Source: Dichomitus squalens LYAD-421 SS1 (taxonomy: Eukaryota; Basidiomycota; Agaricomycetes; Polyporales; Polyporaceae). Taken from it: DNA of 64,000 nt. The DNA lies in NCBI RefSeq assembly GCF_000275845.1, contig NW_006766883.1:718494-782493 (forward strand), in the 5' to 3' direction. Shown here in pieces: positions 1 to 12,215 of this stretch (position 1 is the first letter of the stretch; each line of letters opens with the position of its first letter). The notes under the pieces are model-generated. The model searched no databases and was not told where the DNA came from. It was given only the letters and a program-made list of their open reading frames with translations. Made by a program: the position numbers and the translations under genes.

Positions 1-465
1 GCCGGGTCTAGCAGGTGCGGCGATCGTGCCTGGTATGTATGCACAGATCTGCACCCAGCAATCATTCGACCCGTCATAGCTTTCATCAAGGGTGACGCGC
101 TCTAGCGGCCGGCCCGCGACGTTGGTGGGGAGGAACGAATTGTGGTGTTAAACACGGTGGTCGCTACAGCGTCGGACTTTTCGAGTTCGGCACAAGACTG
201 GTCTTGGTATGAGACTACGGAAGTTCTTGGTCTCTAGACCAAATTCTCATGAGGGGCTTTGTCGCTGTCGCGGATATCCTACACAGTGCGCACTACTACA
301 TTTTGTCGTAACTTTGCCCAGCCCAGCGCACACGGACTTCAACAACGCAGGAACTCCCCACATCAGCTTCATCGCAGGCACACGACCTCGCCAGCCCGAC
401 CCACGGCCGTCCATTCCCACACCACGAACCAGACCGAGAAGATACGCTCAGGTCCGTCCACCCGC
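1..465. other. gene-free stretch at window start
   Basis: No reading frame here has recognisable domain content or joins to a splice-consistent model. It lies beyond the stop codon of the oxidoreductase and probably holds that gene's 3' untranslated region and part of a neighbouring spacer. A gene truncated at the window edge cannot be excluded. Confidence 0.4.
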
Positions 466-2643
466 TTACTCGAGGACCCAGTCGTTTCCGTTCTGCTTGA
501 TTCCGACCGAGCGCTTCTCGTCGAGACTGATGCGCCCGGCGTGCAAGATGGCGGTGGTGAGGATCGTGTTCGCGATCGTCGGGAGCCCGTGCTTGTCGTA
601 CTCCGCCGCGGTCGTCTGCCCCGCGTTCACGCTCCGCGCGGCGTCGATGAACTTCTCGATCGACACGTAGCCGTAGCCGCGCTGGCCATCGAAGTGCCCG
701 CTCTCCGAGGGCGAGTACTTCATGCTGAGGTGTCGAAAGGGCCGTCCGTTCGGATCGGAGAATTCATACAACACGCGATCATCACGATCGTTGCGACAAG
801 GTGCGTGAAGAGGTGACGGTGGGAGAAGCGAATGGCCAGCGGGCGGTAGGTGAATAATACCAATCCAATAGATCAAACGAAGGTCGCGGTCAGAAATCTG
901 AGTCGTCTGTGATGCAGAAGGGGCGACGCACTAGAAGGGGTTGTACCACGCCTTGCCGGTCTCGTCATTGACGATGTCGTACCCGCGGTGGGCCTGGTCG
1001 ACGTTGATCTCGCCCTGGAAGATGTGCACGATCAGGTATGTCACTTTCTATTCATCGAGCATAGCCACACGCCGACTATCCCGTGCTGCAGCCGAATAGC
1101 CAGCCAGGCACGCGAAGCAGAGGACAGTGGCTCTCTCAATCAGACATTGGCATACCTTTTCTGCCATATAGTAGAAATGCTGCGAGGTGTGTACGCCCGA
1201 CTTGAGCGGCGCGGTCCAGGACGCCGTGTACACCGCGGTGCCCTTGTGCTTTGAGCTCGAGAGCGACTGCCAGTCGACGAGGAGGGTGATCGTGTCCTCT
1301 GTCTGGGGTACGCAATTGAAAGGCTCGCTTGTCGCAATACCAGTCGCAGCGCTGGCCGTCACGCGCGTCGGGACCGCGCGACCTTGCATGAACCAGCAGT
1401 GGATGTCGATGTGGTGCGAAGACAGGTAGTAGCTGTTCACGCGAGTCAGTCAGTCTCACTAAACGTGTCGCAGACGGACCGGGGCTGAGAACGCACCTGA
1501 TGTCGGAGTCCTTGCCGGCCCACGCGCGGAAGGTCTCCAACTGGCTCTTCGGCTGGCTCATCCACGCGCTGAAGAAGTTGAACTCGCCCAAGGTGGCGGC
1601 GCGCGCCCTTGCGTCGCTGTACACAGGGTCGAACCTAGCCGAAGGAAGAGCGTCAGTCCACAAGCAAGTGCATGAACGAACCGCGCTGATGCTCACCGCT
1701 TGTGGTGCTCGACGAAGCAGACGACGCCCTTCTTCTGCGCAGCGGCGACTAGTTCACTATGGTGCTGAAGGAGTTGCACGGCAGGCTTGGTGACGAGGAC
1801 ATGCAGACCGTGCTCGATAGCGTAGAGAGCGATGGGGTAGTGGGTGCCTTGCGGGAGATGGTTAAGTGACGGGTCAGCTGCACGCATCTGAAGCGACTCA
1901 CTGTCCGGCGTGAAAATAATGACGGCATCACCAGGAGACAGCTTGTCAATCGCTTCCTTGTCTAGGGGATAATGAGTCCTCAATATCTCTCTTGATCTGA
2001 TGGAGGATACCTACAAGCCTCGGCATTTACGGAGTCGCCCTCGGGGTATGCGTCAAACCTGCCAATATTGAGGCCGGAGATCGTGTGTGCGAAGGATTGC
2101 GACTTACGATACGTCGAGATCCTTGTATACGTTCCCAATGTTCTCCTGAAGATGTTTGCGGATGGCAGGGAACTTGCCACCATTCACACCAACCATGCTC
2201 AGACGGTCGAGCTGCGAAGTATCCAATGTCAACGTAGGCATAGAAGTATTCACGAGATGCTAACCTTGCCGAGCCTGCGCAAGTCAAAGCAGGTCAAAGC
2301 AACGACCTATAGAAGTGTTCATATGTCGTAAATGCATGAATTGAAGCCATTGACATACTCCTATCTGGACAAGAGCGCAAGTCCGTCAGTCCCACATCCG
2401 CTGTTCAGATTGATTGCTTCATACCTTTTTGTCCGACTTTGAAGCCCCGGCGCCGGTCCACCCTGTGGTGTACTCTCCCTGAGCGGAAGAGTGAGCGATG
2501 ATACATTTCCACAGGGACATCGATACGTACAGTACCACCTGTTGGATTCCATGGAGGACGATCAGTTTGATAGATCCGCAAGTCGAATGTAGCGGCGGGG
2601 TCAACTCACACATCAAAACATTCAGCTTCTTCAGTTCAGACAT
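466..2643 (-). CDS. Gfo/Idh/MocA-family NAD(P)-dependent oxidoreductase
   Basis: Twelve exons join to a 417-residue protein. The start is the ATG at 2643 ([20 protein letters not shown]), and the early glycine-rich GTGEYTTG stretch is the Rossmann NAD(P) loop. Around residues 95-135 come [18 protein letters not shown] and VLVTKPAVQ; the second is the family's EKP-type motif with its catalytic lysine. The C-terminal half is the alpha/beta domain that closes over the substrate, ending in NDWVLE. Exons on the plus strand: 2610-2643, 2531-2538, 2425-2478, 2265-2306, 2108-2211, 2015-2058, 1902-1961, 1697-1847, 1497-1634, 1156-1432, 932-1014, 466-724. Exon 2 is only 8 nt. Members of this family oxidise or reduce sugars and polyols in the cytosol; the substrate cannot be read from the sequence. 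I am confident of the family and less sure of the 207-nt last intron. Confidence 0.85.
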
Positions 2644-3723
2644 GGCGTAGCAATCGTCTGCTTGCGGAATGCCTGCGAAGGGCGTACAGAGGATATGAGA
2701 TAGAAGAGAGATGGGCCATCGAGGAGGACGGAGGCTGTATATAAGTCCCTCCGAGCATGGTCCTCTGGACGGTACTCCTACGGTCCGGGGCAACCGGCGG
2801 GCCGGAGCACCAGGTTCTCTCCGCGCCTGTTGAGCCGCGGCCTCCGGAGCGCATACATGCTCCCGGTCCACACAAAGCTCGCATTCTACGGAGCTGTACT
2901 TAGACAAGCCCAGCGCAACAGTATACGAAGGCCCGCCTGTCTGCTGCGAGACAGACTGTCAGCTCACGTCGCACGTTCTTCTGCGCTCACATAACGCGTC
3001 CATGTTCAGCGCCCACCCAGCTTCTTCTATCCAAGGCAGAAGGATAAAGGTTATACTTGGTGGCATTTCTCCGGGAAGACAGACTCACCGTCACTCAAGC
3101 CATCTGGAAATGTTCTAGCAGAACTGCTGCTGCGGCAGCTTCACTCGATCGAGCAACACATGGGTACAGGAGTGACGGTGAGTGGTCCCCATGACCGTAG
3201 AGCGTCCACCCGCGGCCTTTGTGAATGCTCCTTCGAGCTCTCTGCACCAGCACCTTCGCGGCAATCGAGGAGCTCTCTGGTGAGAGTCATAGACGCGCCC
3301 CCCTTTCTATCTTGTTCTATTGATCCGTGCTTAGAAGTGAATGTCCACCTTCATCCGCGCTCATCCACCACGGGGCCATTGGGTCGGTTTTCCAGAACCC
3401 GGATGCACGGAAATGATGAACCTCTGTGACAGTCAAGCCCGTGGAACGAGTACGGAGAGGGGCAGTAGCTTGTGAGGGGAGAATACATACCTGCAAGCAG
3501 AGCAGGAACGGGCAGGCGAGGGCATGCGGTGGCAGTGAGGCCATCACGGACAACGCAGGACGCGACGAGCGCCTGACACGCGGCACGTGTTTTGAGCCGG
3601 TTTTGGAAGTAGTGACGTGCGGCGTGGGCGACTGGAGTCAGGGCAGCGCTGCTCTCTCAAAGGCCGTCCATGGCTGCCGTCCATGGCTGATATCACAACG
3701 CTCTCTTCTTCCATGCTCCTACC
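2644..3723. promoter_or_regulatory. divergent intergenic region
   Basis: A 1.08-kb spacer between the minus-strand oxidoreductase and the plus-strand gene starting at 3724. It must hold both promoters. A TATATAAG-like stretch lies near 2740-2747, about 100 bp upstream of the oxidoreductase start. I see no further gene; the small open frames on both strands lack domain signatures. Confidence 0.4.
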
Positions 3724-6629
3724 ATGGCCCAGCCCTCCGCCTCCCCCACTCCTAACGTCCTCAAGCCTCCGCCCGCCCACTCCCTCCCTGCCCTCCTCGC
3801 CAGCCCCCTCTTCTACCCACGCAAAGAGTTCCTGCGCGACCATCCGCGCGTAGTCTCCGCCTTCGCTCTCCTCACGCTTGCCGGAACGGGCTTTGTCCGC
3901 CTCTACAGCTTTCCTGACTCTGTGATCAACGGCCTTCGCCGTCTGTTTGACCACCAGAATCTGATCCTCAGCGTACGCGAGAACGCAGCCAGTCACTTCT
4001 TTGAGTTCTCCCTTGACACCAAACCTTGGGCCAACGTCAAGAACCTTGCGTCCGAGAAACTAATTGTCGCCATTCTCGCAGTCGTCTTTCAGTATGGCTA
4101 TTCTTTTCTTTCCACCATCGAGTATGCGAGGGAGCACGACGATCGCATCGCCATCGCTTTCTCCCGCCCGTCCACCGCCCCCGTCAATTCCTCTATACCC
4201 GTCGTCCCCAACCCCAATGCGTCATGCAGCACGCTACCGCAGGCAGGCCCACTCCTGTTTGCAATTTCATTTCCTTCCACCTCTCTTCTGCGCGTGATTG
4301 AGCCTCCGCTACCCTTGACTCCAGCAATCCTCCAGGCTGTAAGGAGTGCATGGCCTCGCGGCATCTCCTACGAGAAGAAGCTGGGAGACTCGTACGAGTT
4401 CAAGCTCAAGGGATATAAGTGTAAGTCCGCAGCACGCCCGCACCCTGCTGCATCTGACAAGCGTTGCCAGGGTTCCAAGAGAATACCTTCTCGGCAGATT
4501 CTCTTCAGCAGATCTTGACCCTTCTGGGCACCCTTGATCGACATTCGTTCACATTACTCACCTCCTTGACCGTCGGAAGTCGCTCGCGAACACGAGATTT
4601 ATGGATATTCGTCGGTCCTCCGGAAAACCCATCTCTCGACTCGCCTCCTGCGAGTCCTGCAGGTTCGAGTTTGGAACTGAAGCGGGAAATAACCCCTCAG
4701 CGTACCGGGCAAGTGCATGTTCACACCTATCGCCCCTTTCGAGTTCTAATCAAGATAAAAACCAGCATTTCGCCCGAGGGGCAGTACCATTCTCGGTCGG
4801 CATCTCACCCATCTCCCCTCAAGCAGGTTACACCGAGTAACAGCTCCGGTGGCATGAGCAAATTGAAGAAGCCTTTCCCAAAGGCTCAGCTTCCCCATGC
4901 ATTCCAGTCAGATAGCTCCTTGAACGACCACTCTCTGGACAATCACGGTCGACTTCCTAGCGAGGTTGGCAGCGTGGACATGACTGGCGTCGGAACCGCT
5001 CATCGTCGAGGGGCCAGTCAAACCCCAACGCCCGAAGTGTTTTACACGACTGGACCAGTGCAAGATGGGAACGCCTATCAACGCGAGTTTAACCCTTGGA
5101 ATAGACCCTTGCCGACCCTCGTGCCGCGAACCAATGCGCCGCAGCTTCCAGCCCCAAGCAGCTGGGGACGTCAGCACTCGCGTCACTACTCTATCTCCTC
5201 CACCGATGACCCTATGCTTCGCGGGGTCATTCAGGACTCGCCCTACGATATAGCTCGACAAAGTCAAAGTTCGAGCTCGAATAGCTCCAGACTGCGTCGG
5301 GCGTCCTCTCCTTTGTCTGCGTCACCTCTGAGCAACAACCCACAGCCGTTGCACCTGACCCCTACTTCTGAGGCGCCGCCTCCAAGCCAGCTTGCGCCTG
5401 GCGTCGTAGCGCGACATTCCGCGGACGTTCCAAGGCCGGCTCTCTCGACGCATAGTTCGGATCCACCACGGATCCCCACCCCACCTCTGCTTGGCACAAC
5501 TGCCTTCCGCGACTCCGGCCTGTCCTCAAGCACAGGCTGGCGGTCGACCGAGATACCCATCACCTGGACAGGCAAGGATCCCGATCCTACGACCATGGCG
5601 GCCGACACCCGCCTCTCTGTTTGGCGCGCCGCACCCCACGGTCCGCGCGAGCGCAGAGCCAGCATCGACGCACGCACCGAGGTGCAAGCGCCGACGCATC
5701 CTCCTCTCGAGCGCCGCGGGTCGAGCGGGCCAGTGCTTCCGGGGTCATGGGCGCCGACGCCCAAGGAGGAGCAGAAGCCTCATGACGTCGTGGAGAGTGG
5801 GCCGAGGGTGGGTTGTGGTGCAGGAACGGACGCAGCATCCCCTGCAATCCCCACTAGTACCACCAGCTCGAGCAGTAACCTGAACGCGAACATGATACCA
5901 CCCACGATCAAGGAGCAGCCGAGTCAGGAGGGCGACGATGGGGAGAGGAGAGGAAACGTGCGGGTGCAGGTGCCGGAGCAGCATCGGGCGGAGGGCGAGG
6001 GCGCGAGGAAGAGCGAGGCGGCGTGGGTCGGGCACACGAGCACCTTGGACCGGCAGACGTTCTCGCCCCCCTCCCCGCCTGCGAACGGCCACGCCAACGC
6101 AACCCCGACCGCCGCCAACCCTGCGAAGCCCGCCGCCGCGGCGAACGGCCACGCCAACGGAGAGGCGCACGGCTCTGTCCGCGCCCAGCGCTCGCCCAAC
6201 GCCCCTCGCGCGTCGTCCATCTCCGAGGGCTGGGTGCTCATTAACATCGACAGCAACCGCAAGGGCGGCGCGGCATCCCCGTCGCGTTCGGCGGGGCAGG
6301 GCTCCGCGCTCTCCGCGCCGCCGCTGAAGCACCAGCGGAGCCACTCGGACTCGCGCATCCCGACGGCCATGCGCACGTCGCCGACGGGCGCGGGCAAGTC
6401 GACGATGTCGGCGGCGGCGAAGGCGATCGTCATGATCGATGCTGTCGACCAGGCGAAGGAGAAGCAGCAGTCGGGGGGGAAGCTAAGGCGCCTGCTCGGC
6501 CGGACGCAGGACAAGGACAAGCAGGACAAGTCGGGCGGCGGGGGGCATGCGTCCGAGTCGAGCGCGGGGTCGGGGCAGTCGAAGGCGAAGCAGACCGTCC
6601 CTGTGCACATGGGGAAGGCGAGGAAGTGA
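3724..6629 (+). CDS. uncharacterised 951-residue protein with low-complexity tail
   Basis: Two exons, 3724-4420 and 4471-6629, are joined by a 50-nt intron that turns GYK into GYKWFQENTF. I do not recognise the protein. The first 260 residues look ordered: a hydrophobic stretch near residues 45-65 (AFALLTLAGTGF), a second near 115-135 (LIVAILAVVF), then a compact segment up to about residue 300. After that it is dominated by Ser, Pro, Ala, Arg and Gly, as in a disordered regulatory tail. The duplicated element NGHAN at about residues 770-800 adds to this impression. The ATG at 3724 follows an ACC context and a pyrimidine-rich leader. The tail could carry phosphorylation sites or short docking motifs, but this is inference. 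Codon usage turns very GC-rich after position 5700, matching the low-complexity region. Confidence 0.7.
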
Positions 6630-8142
6630 TGGCGCGGTGGTGCTCTGCGGCGGGACGTGCTATATTGTGGATTTGCTTTCTCTCTCTCTCCTGTCTTTTC
6701 CGAACTTGCTCGTACGGACAACCACCCTTTGCTTAGACGGTGAGTAGTGGGGTGCTTTTTGCCGTCGTGCAGCGAACTGATTGCACGTTTCTCTTAGGTC
6801 CGAACGAGCCATGACTACCTGACCACCTACTGACCAACTCTGCATACACCACATGCACATACCCTTAATACCCCTCGCTCTCTTGTTACCCTCCCACGAT
6901 CTTTGACGACTACTGCATGTACGATTCGGTGTTGTGCCGCTTCGATGAAGGACATACATTGTATCCCGTTCTTGTACGAGTAATCATGCTATCAAGATAT
7001 AAGTTTGCTGTTGGCGTTAGTGTTGTTGTCGTATTGCATGATGTGTCGCGTTCGAGCTGACACCTCCAGCGAGTCAGCGTGGGGCGCTCCGATGCGAGTC
7101 CGGATCCGGCAAACAACCTGAAGGGTACCCACACCCCAAGCCGTAGGCCTGGTGTTCCGTCGCGAGATCCTACACTACTTGCGAACGCTCCTTTCTATTC
7201 CGTACCCTCCAGACATAGAAATCTGCAGTCTCACGAGCCTCATGCTTGCACGTGACCGTTCCGACGCGTCAACACAGCGTCTTGTCGGCGCAGGCAGCGA
7301 GCATCAAAATCTCGGCAAGGACTCCGTAAGAGGGTCATGGCGACGTTCAGCCATACACGCTCCGCTGGAAAGCGTCGTGATGGAGAGCAAAGAGATGTGC
7401 GATAGTGATTAGGATGGGAGCTATGACATGCCTGTAAACCGCCATCCCGTACAGAGAACCTCCTGGCTAGTATCTCTCCGGGCTCTGTGGACGCTCATAC
7501 CGGCGTGAGACCACCCGCATACATTCCTGCGTGTCTGGGATACTGTGCACACAGTCCTCTGTATTGCCTGTGCGTGCTCGACTATCGAGGTTTCGTTGGT
7601 CCTCGTGCGGGCGCACACCAGTAGATACAGCATGGGAATAGAACTTCTCCTGTGTCGTGTAGCCGTAGAGTTAGGCAGATTGGCAGGTCGTCCCAAGCAT
7701 GTTTAGATCACAAGAGAAAGCAGCGGGAGGATAGACGAAGGCGTGACCGAGAATCAGAGGTTGATCTGGGGTGGACCTGGATATCCGCCTGTGCTCGCAG
7801 CGCAAGATCGGATACAGCGCGCGGGCGCGCGTTGGGACAGTGAGTGGCAGGTAGCGAAGCGAGGTTGTGCAGCGTGCGGGGGTGGAAGGAGTGGAACAGT
7901 GGTGGTGGTTGCGGAGAAAAGGAGCGCGAGCTGAGTTGGAAACGGACGAGGAGGAGGTGGCGGCTGAGCGTGGAGGCCCTCGGCGAGAGACGCACTGCTG
8001 CAAAAATGCGAAGGGGACCGCTTCACGCCTCCGGATTCCAACCTAGCCACCTGCCGCCCCCCTCCCCCTTCCCGCCTTCCCTCCCTTCTTGCCTCCTCCC
8101 TCCCACCTCTCTCCTCTTCCCCCCGTCCCTCCCGCCTCCGCC
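6630..8142. other. intergenic region with pyrimidine-rich promoter of ITC1
   Basis: No gene is supported in these 1.5 kb. The last part, about 8050-8140, is a long CT-rich tract immediately before the ATG at 8143. Such tracts are common at filamentous-fungal transcription starts. The first part presumably contains the 3' end of the upstream transcript. Confidence 0.45.
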
Positions 8143-11100
8143 ATGCCCACCTGCAGGCGCAAACGTGTCCTCCTCACAGAGCCCTCCCCCGCCCTTCTAG
8201 ATGCCCTCAAGAACGACCCCAACCACGAAGTCTTCTACCTAGAGGAGACCGGCGAGATCTTTGACAACTATGAGTGCGCCTATTGTCCACCTCCTCCTGC
8301 CTTGGTTCTGCCTGTGTAACCTCCTGTCCTTCCTAGGGCCTACGCCGCTCGGATGTCCTTCTATCGCATGAAGCAGTTCCAATGCGAGGTAACCGGCAAG
8401 AGTGGCCTCGACTACTTTCAGGCGTTGGAGAGTGAGCGGCAAGAGGCGCGAACTATGCACTCGAGGTTCCCGGACCAGCTGAAGGCTGCTGTCCTCAAAG
8501 CAGTCCAGTGGCGTAAGTACCTCGCGTATCCGCGTGGTTTACGTGTCTGATTAATTGGGACGTTCCTCCCATACCTCTAGAGGTTATGGGGCGCCTTGAC
8601 CACCTCGTTGAGGCCGTGTATGACCGTTTCAAGGACCGATACTACCCTGACGAGAGTATGTCTCCCTTCGTCCTTTCTTCAACTTACGCCATACCGTTTA
8701 ACTGGCCGCTAACCACACATGCTCCAGAGGTGTACATTGATATCAAGGGTGACAAGTACGCCTTCCACAGTGTGTCCAGGAACTCCGCCAATGATTCCCC
8801 GCCTTCTAGGTACCTTGCTCGTGTCAGTCAAGTGTTCTCGCCCAAGGCACCCGCTTCAGCACGCAGTCCTGTCCCTGTGGCGTCTACGTCCACCGCCTCA
8901 TCACCACTCTCGGACGAGCCTGTAGCAATCCACAAGGTTGCGGAGGACCTCAAGGTCTCGGTGAAGGACTCGATAGCTCTCGACGACCCATCCAAGTACG
9001 TCTACCAAGTGCAAGTGCTCGACGAAGAGAAGCAGCCCGGGTTTGGTAAGAGTCACGAGAAGACCAAGGGCAAGGAGGCGAGCCGTGGTCAATGGAGCAA
9101 CGCACAGTTGGATGTTCGATGCAACATCATGAGGTGTGTAGCTTTGTCATTGTGCTTGTTCTGTGCTCCGACGCCTCATGCGACTCTGCACCCAGCCGTG
9201 ACCGCCTCGCGTTCTCCAAGTCAATACTCCGCCGCTTCATCCGTGACTGCGTGGACAGAGATGCCGCGGTTGCTTCCCCATGGACTGTGAAACCCGCCAT
9301 TGCTGCGCGGTTCGGCGTGAGTAGCATCATGCCCGAGGAGATCCGCCTTGGTGTGGAGGCCGTGAAGAAGGGTGAGATTGACAAGCGGAAGAAAGTGTGG
9401 GAAGACAAGGAGGGTCCGGCGCAGAAGAAGCGGAGGCAGATAGCCGAAGACAAAGGTACGTTTGCGGACCATCCTGCTCTGGAGACGCCATGGAGTGTCG
9501 TCACGCTGATCGTGCTCGAATACAGCAGAGAAGGAGAAGGCGATCGCTTTGGCAGTTGCGGAGCAGCGACAACGAGAGGAGCGCGAGAGAGCGCAGCAGA
9601 AGCAGCAGCAGCAGAAGGTCAAGGAGGAGAACGACCGTCTTGTGGCAGCAGAAAAGAAGAAAAAGAAACCTGTACGGTATCCGACAGAGGACTTGGATGT
9701 CGTGCTGGGCGACAAGGAGAAGAGGGCGGGCATCAAGCTGAAGCGACCTGTGCCGAGCAAGCTCGCTATGCCGTTCGGAGAGGACCAGAAGACCAACGCT
9801 ATGTTCCTCATGTCGTGGAACTTCCTTGTCGTCTACGGGTGGGTTCATTGAGGTTTTGCGCGAGCGCAAGTACTGACCCGGACTTCTCCCTTACTTAGTC
9901 AACCGCTACATATGTCTCCATTCACGATGGACGAGTTCGAGGGTGCATTACGCCATTCGATGATCGAGCCCTATTGCCAACTGCTCGGCGAGATTCATTC
10001 GATGCTCATCTATAACCTTCGCACTGTGCCGTTCAATAGACATAGCGCCATCCTGTCGCTCATGGATTTGAAGGAGCAGAGGGGCGACGGCGAATTGCTT
10101 GGGGTTACCATTGAGCAGCTCACCGCCGCGATGGCCGATGTTGGGAACAACTGGGAGCGGGCACCCTTGCGGCACGCTGAGAATCGAGAAGGCTGGGAGG
10201 AGTCCTTGGTTGGCTGCCTCAAAGACGTACGTCGTTCGCTGAGGCACGTCAGTCATCGATGCTCACCCAATTCTGAATATAGCACGCGAATCTCGAGAAC
10301 TTCCCTCGGCTTCGTGAGGTCTTGACCCGTCTTCTCTTTGCTCCAGACCATTCCCAAGATCCTTCCAGCTCGACCGCCCCATCACCAGCTACTAGTCCCG
10401 CACCGCTACGTCTGACTACCCCGACAGCACCCGGTCAGCTATACCACAAGCTACCGCCTAAGGACCGCGTCGCGATCCTCGACTTCATGTGCACACTCGC
10501 CGTATCGAGCAAGGCCATCCATGCGCATATGGAGTTGTGCGAGGAACAGCTGACTGCGTTGCGGAAAGAAAAGATCGAAGTTAACCGCACAAAGAAGCAG
10601 TAGTATGTCTCTGATCCGTCAATAAGCCACCAATGCGTATTGACATATTTCTGCTTCTTGCAGTCTCGAAGAGATGGTAGCCCTTCAAGGCGAAACCGAG
10701 GGCGGCGCCAATGGGAACGGCAAGTCTGAAGACGTCACAATGCAGGACTCATCCGATCTCTCCGACATCCCGAACTCGGACAACGAGTCTGCCCCTCCGT
10801 CCAAGGCGGTGTCCGCGCGACGCACTGCCGCGAAGGAGCGCGAGGCGGCCCGCGCGAAGGCGACGTCGCTCAAGGCCGCGCTGGCAGAACGCCGCCGGCT
10901 CGACGAGGAGGTGAACAAGCTCGAGCGCAAGCTGGAGGGCATCGAGCGCGAGTTCCGCAAGCTCCTGGGCTCGATCCGCGTCAAGCCGCTCGGGCGTGAC
11001 CGGTTCTACAACCGCGTGTGGTGGTTCGACGGCATGGGCGCCGCGTCCCTCATCGGCGGCGGCGGCACGGTGCAGTACGGGACGGGGCGCATCTTCGTGC

Positions 11101-11533
11101 AGGGCCCCAGCGAGTTCGACAGGGAGATCCTCGACCGGCGCGAGGAGAACATCGAGGAACGACGGCGGGTGGAGGAGGGCCCCGAGGGCATGCTGGGCGC
11201 AAACGAGTGGGCAGTGTTCAACGACCTCGAGGAGGTGCAGGAGTTCGTGGCGTGGCTCAACCCTAAGGGCGTGCGGGAGCTGAACCTCAAGAATCAGTTC
11301 ACGAAGTGGTGGAACCACATCGCCCCGGGGATGCGGCGGCGCGCAGCGGTACGTCCACTTCTTTCGTCGACGCATATCGACGCGTTCTGACTCGAGACGG
11401 CCGGCTTTAGGACTTGAACGCGAACGCCAGGATTCCCGAGGCTCGCCGGAGCACACGCAAGCGCCCCGACGCCGAGCTCCTCCGGGAGCCCTACATGCAG
11501 TGGACGAACCGCAAGGCGGTAAACGGGTCTTGA
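8143..11533 (+). CDS. ITC1: ITC1/ACF1-like ISWI chromatin-remodelling subunit
   Basis: Ten exons (8143-8273, 8337-8512, 8581-8655, 8728-9133, 9196-9455, 9526-9838, 9899-10226, 10283-10602, 10664-11348, 11411-11533) give 938 residues. The N-terminus is a WAC domain: CRRKRVLL, then EVFYLEETGEIFDNYEAYAA and YFQALESE. A charged coiled-coil segment (roughly residues 330-400, EEREREAQQK-like) leads into a DDT domain (NAMFLMSWNFLVVYGQPLHM, then the helix around EIHSMLIYNL). WHIM motifs follow: RVAILDFMCTLAVS and LGRDRFYNRVWWFDG. This order defines the large non-catalytic subunit that partners the ISWI ATPase, contacts linker DNA and controls nucleosome spacing in the nucleus. No PHD or bromodomain follows, as in yeast Itc1 and unlike animal ACF1. 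The gene converges on the sterol-ester lipase downstream. Confidence 0.93.
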
Positions 11534-12215
11534 GACTAGATTCCACTGGGGACTCGCGATGTACCACGACGTCTCACTCACTATACCGTACATTGTTCCT
11601 AATCTCTCCTCGGCCCCCTCACTCTCCGTCGATCGTCAACCATTGCTTTGTCGCCGCATCTTTCCTTCCGCCGCTCTATATCTCTCGTTCGGTATCTCAC
11701 TGCTTGATTGGTGGTTCCCTGCATCGGCATTCTCTGATATCACATTTGCAGCTCACTGAACACGGTGCATGGGTCCCAGCACGACATGTCACATTATACT
11801 CTAATTAGCGGACGTTCCCATCGCCCCTGCCTCACCCCCCAATCGCCCAGATGCTACGCACTAGCACTCCCTCGTGCAATCCATAGAGTTTTGTATACAT
11901 CATGTAGCTCGGCCGTACGCGCACAATTGCAGTCGTCGCGTGTCTCGTATCGCTCGCTCGTTTGTCGCGTAGTTCGCTCTTGCCTATCACTCCGATTGAC
12001 GCGAGATGTGGTGAGAAAAAGGTTGGATGAGATTACTCAAAATCACAGAGCCCTCTGCACGTGCATTATAAACCAAGAATATAGTCCGCTCCTCGAGACG
12101 TGCGAGAGTCCGAACACGCCACGCCTCGGACAAACCAGTGTCCGCGCATCCTATCCATCCACTGGCCCCAAGTATCACGACCATATCCAGAATACAATCA
12201 GCTATGCGTCAGCGT
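11534..12215. other. convergent intergenic region, ITC1 and lipase 3' ends
   Basis: About 680 bp between two stop codons on opposite strands. It holds 3' untranslated sequence of both genes, with pyrimidine-rich patches around 11560-11720. No coding model is supported. Confidence 0.5.

Noticed and set aside
5924..6721. Minus-strand open frame of 265 codons over the 3.7-6.6-kb gene
   Set aside because: Shadow frame of the GC-rich Ser/Ala/Gly segment. The plus-strand frame continues through the same region from a spliced, ordered N-terminus.
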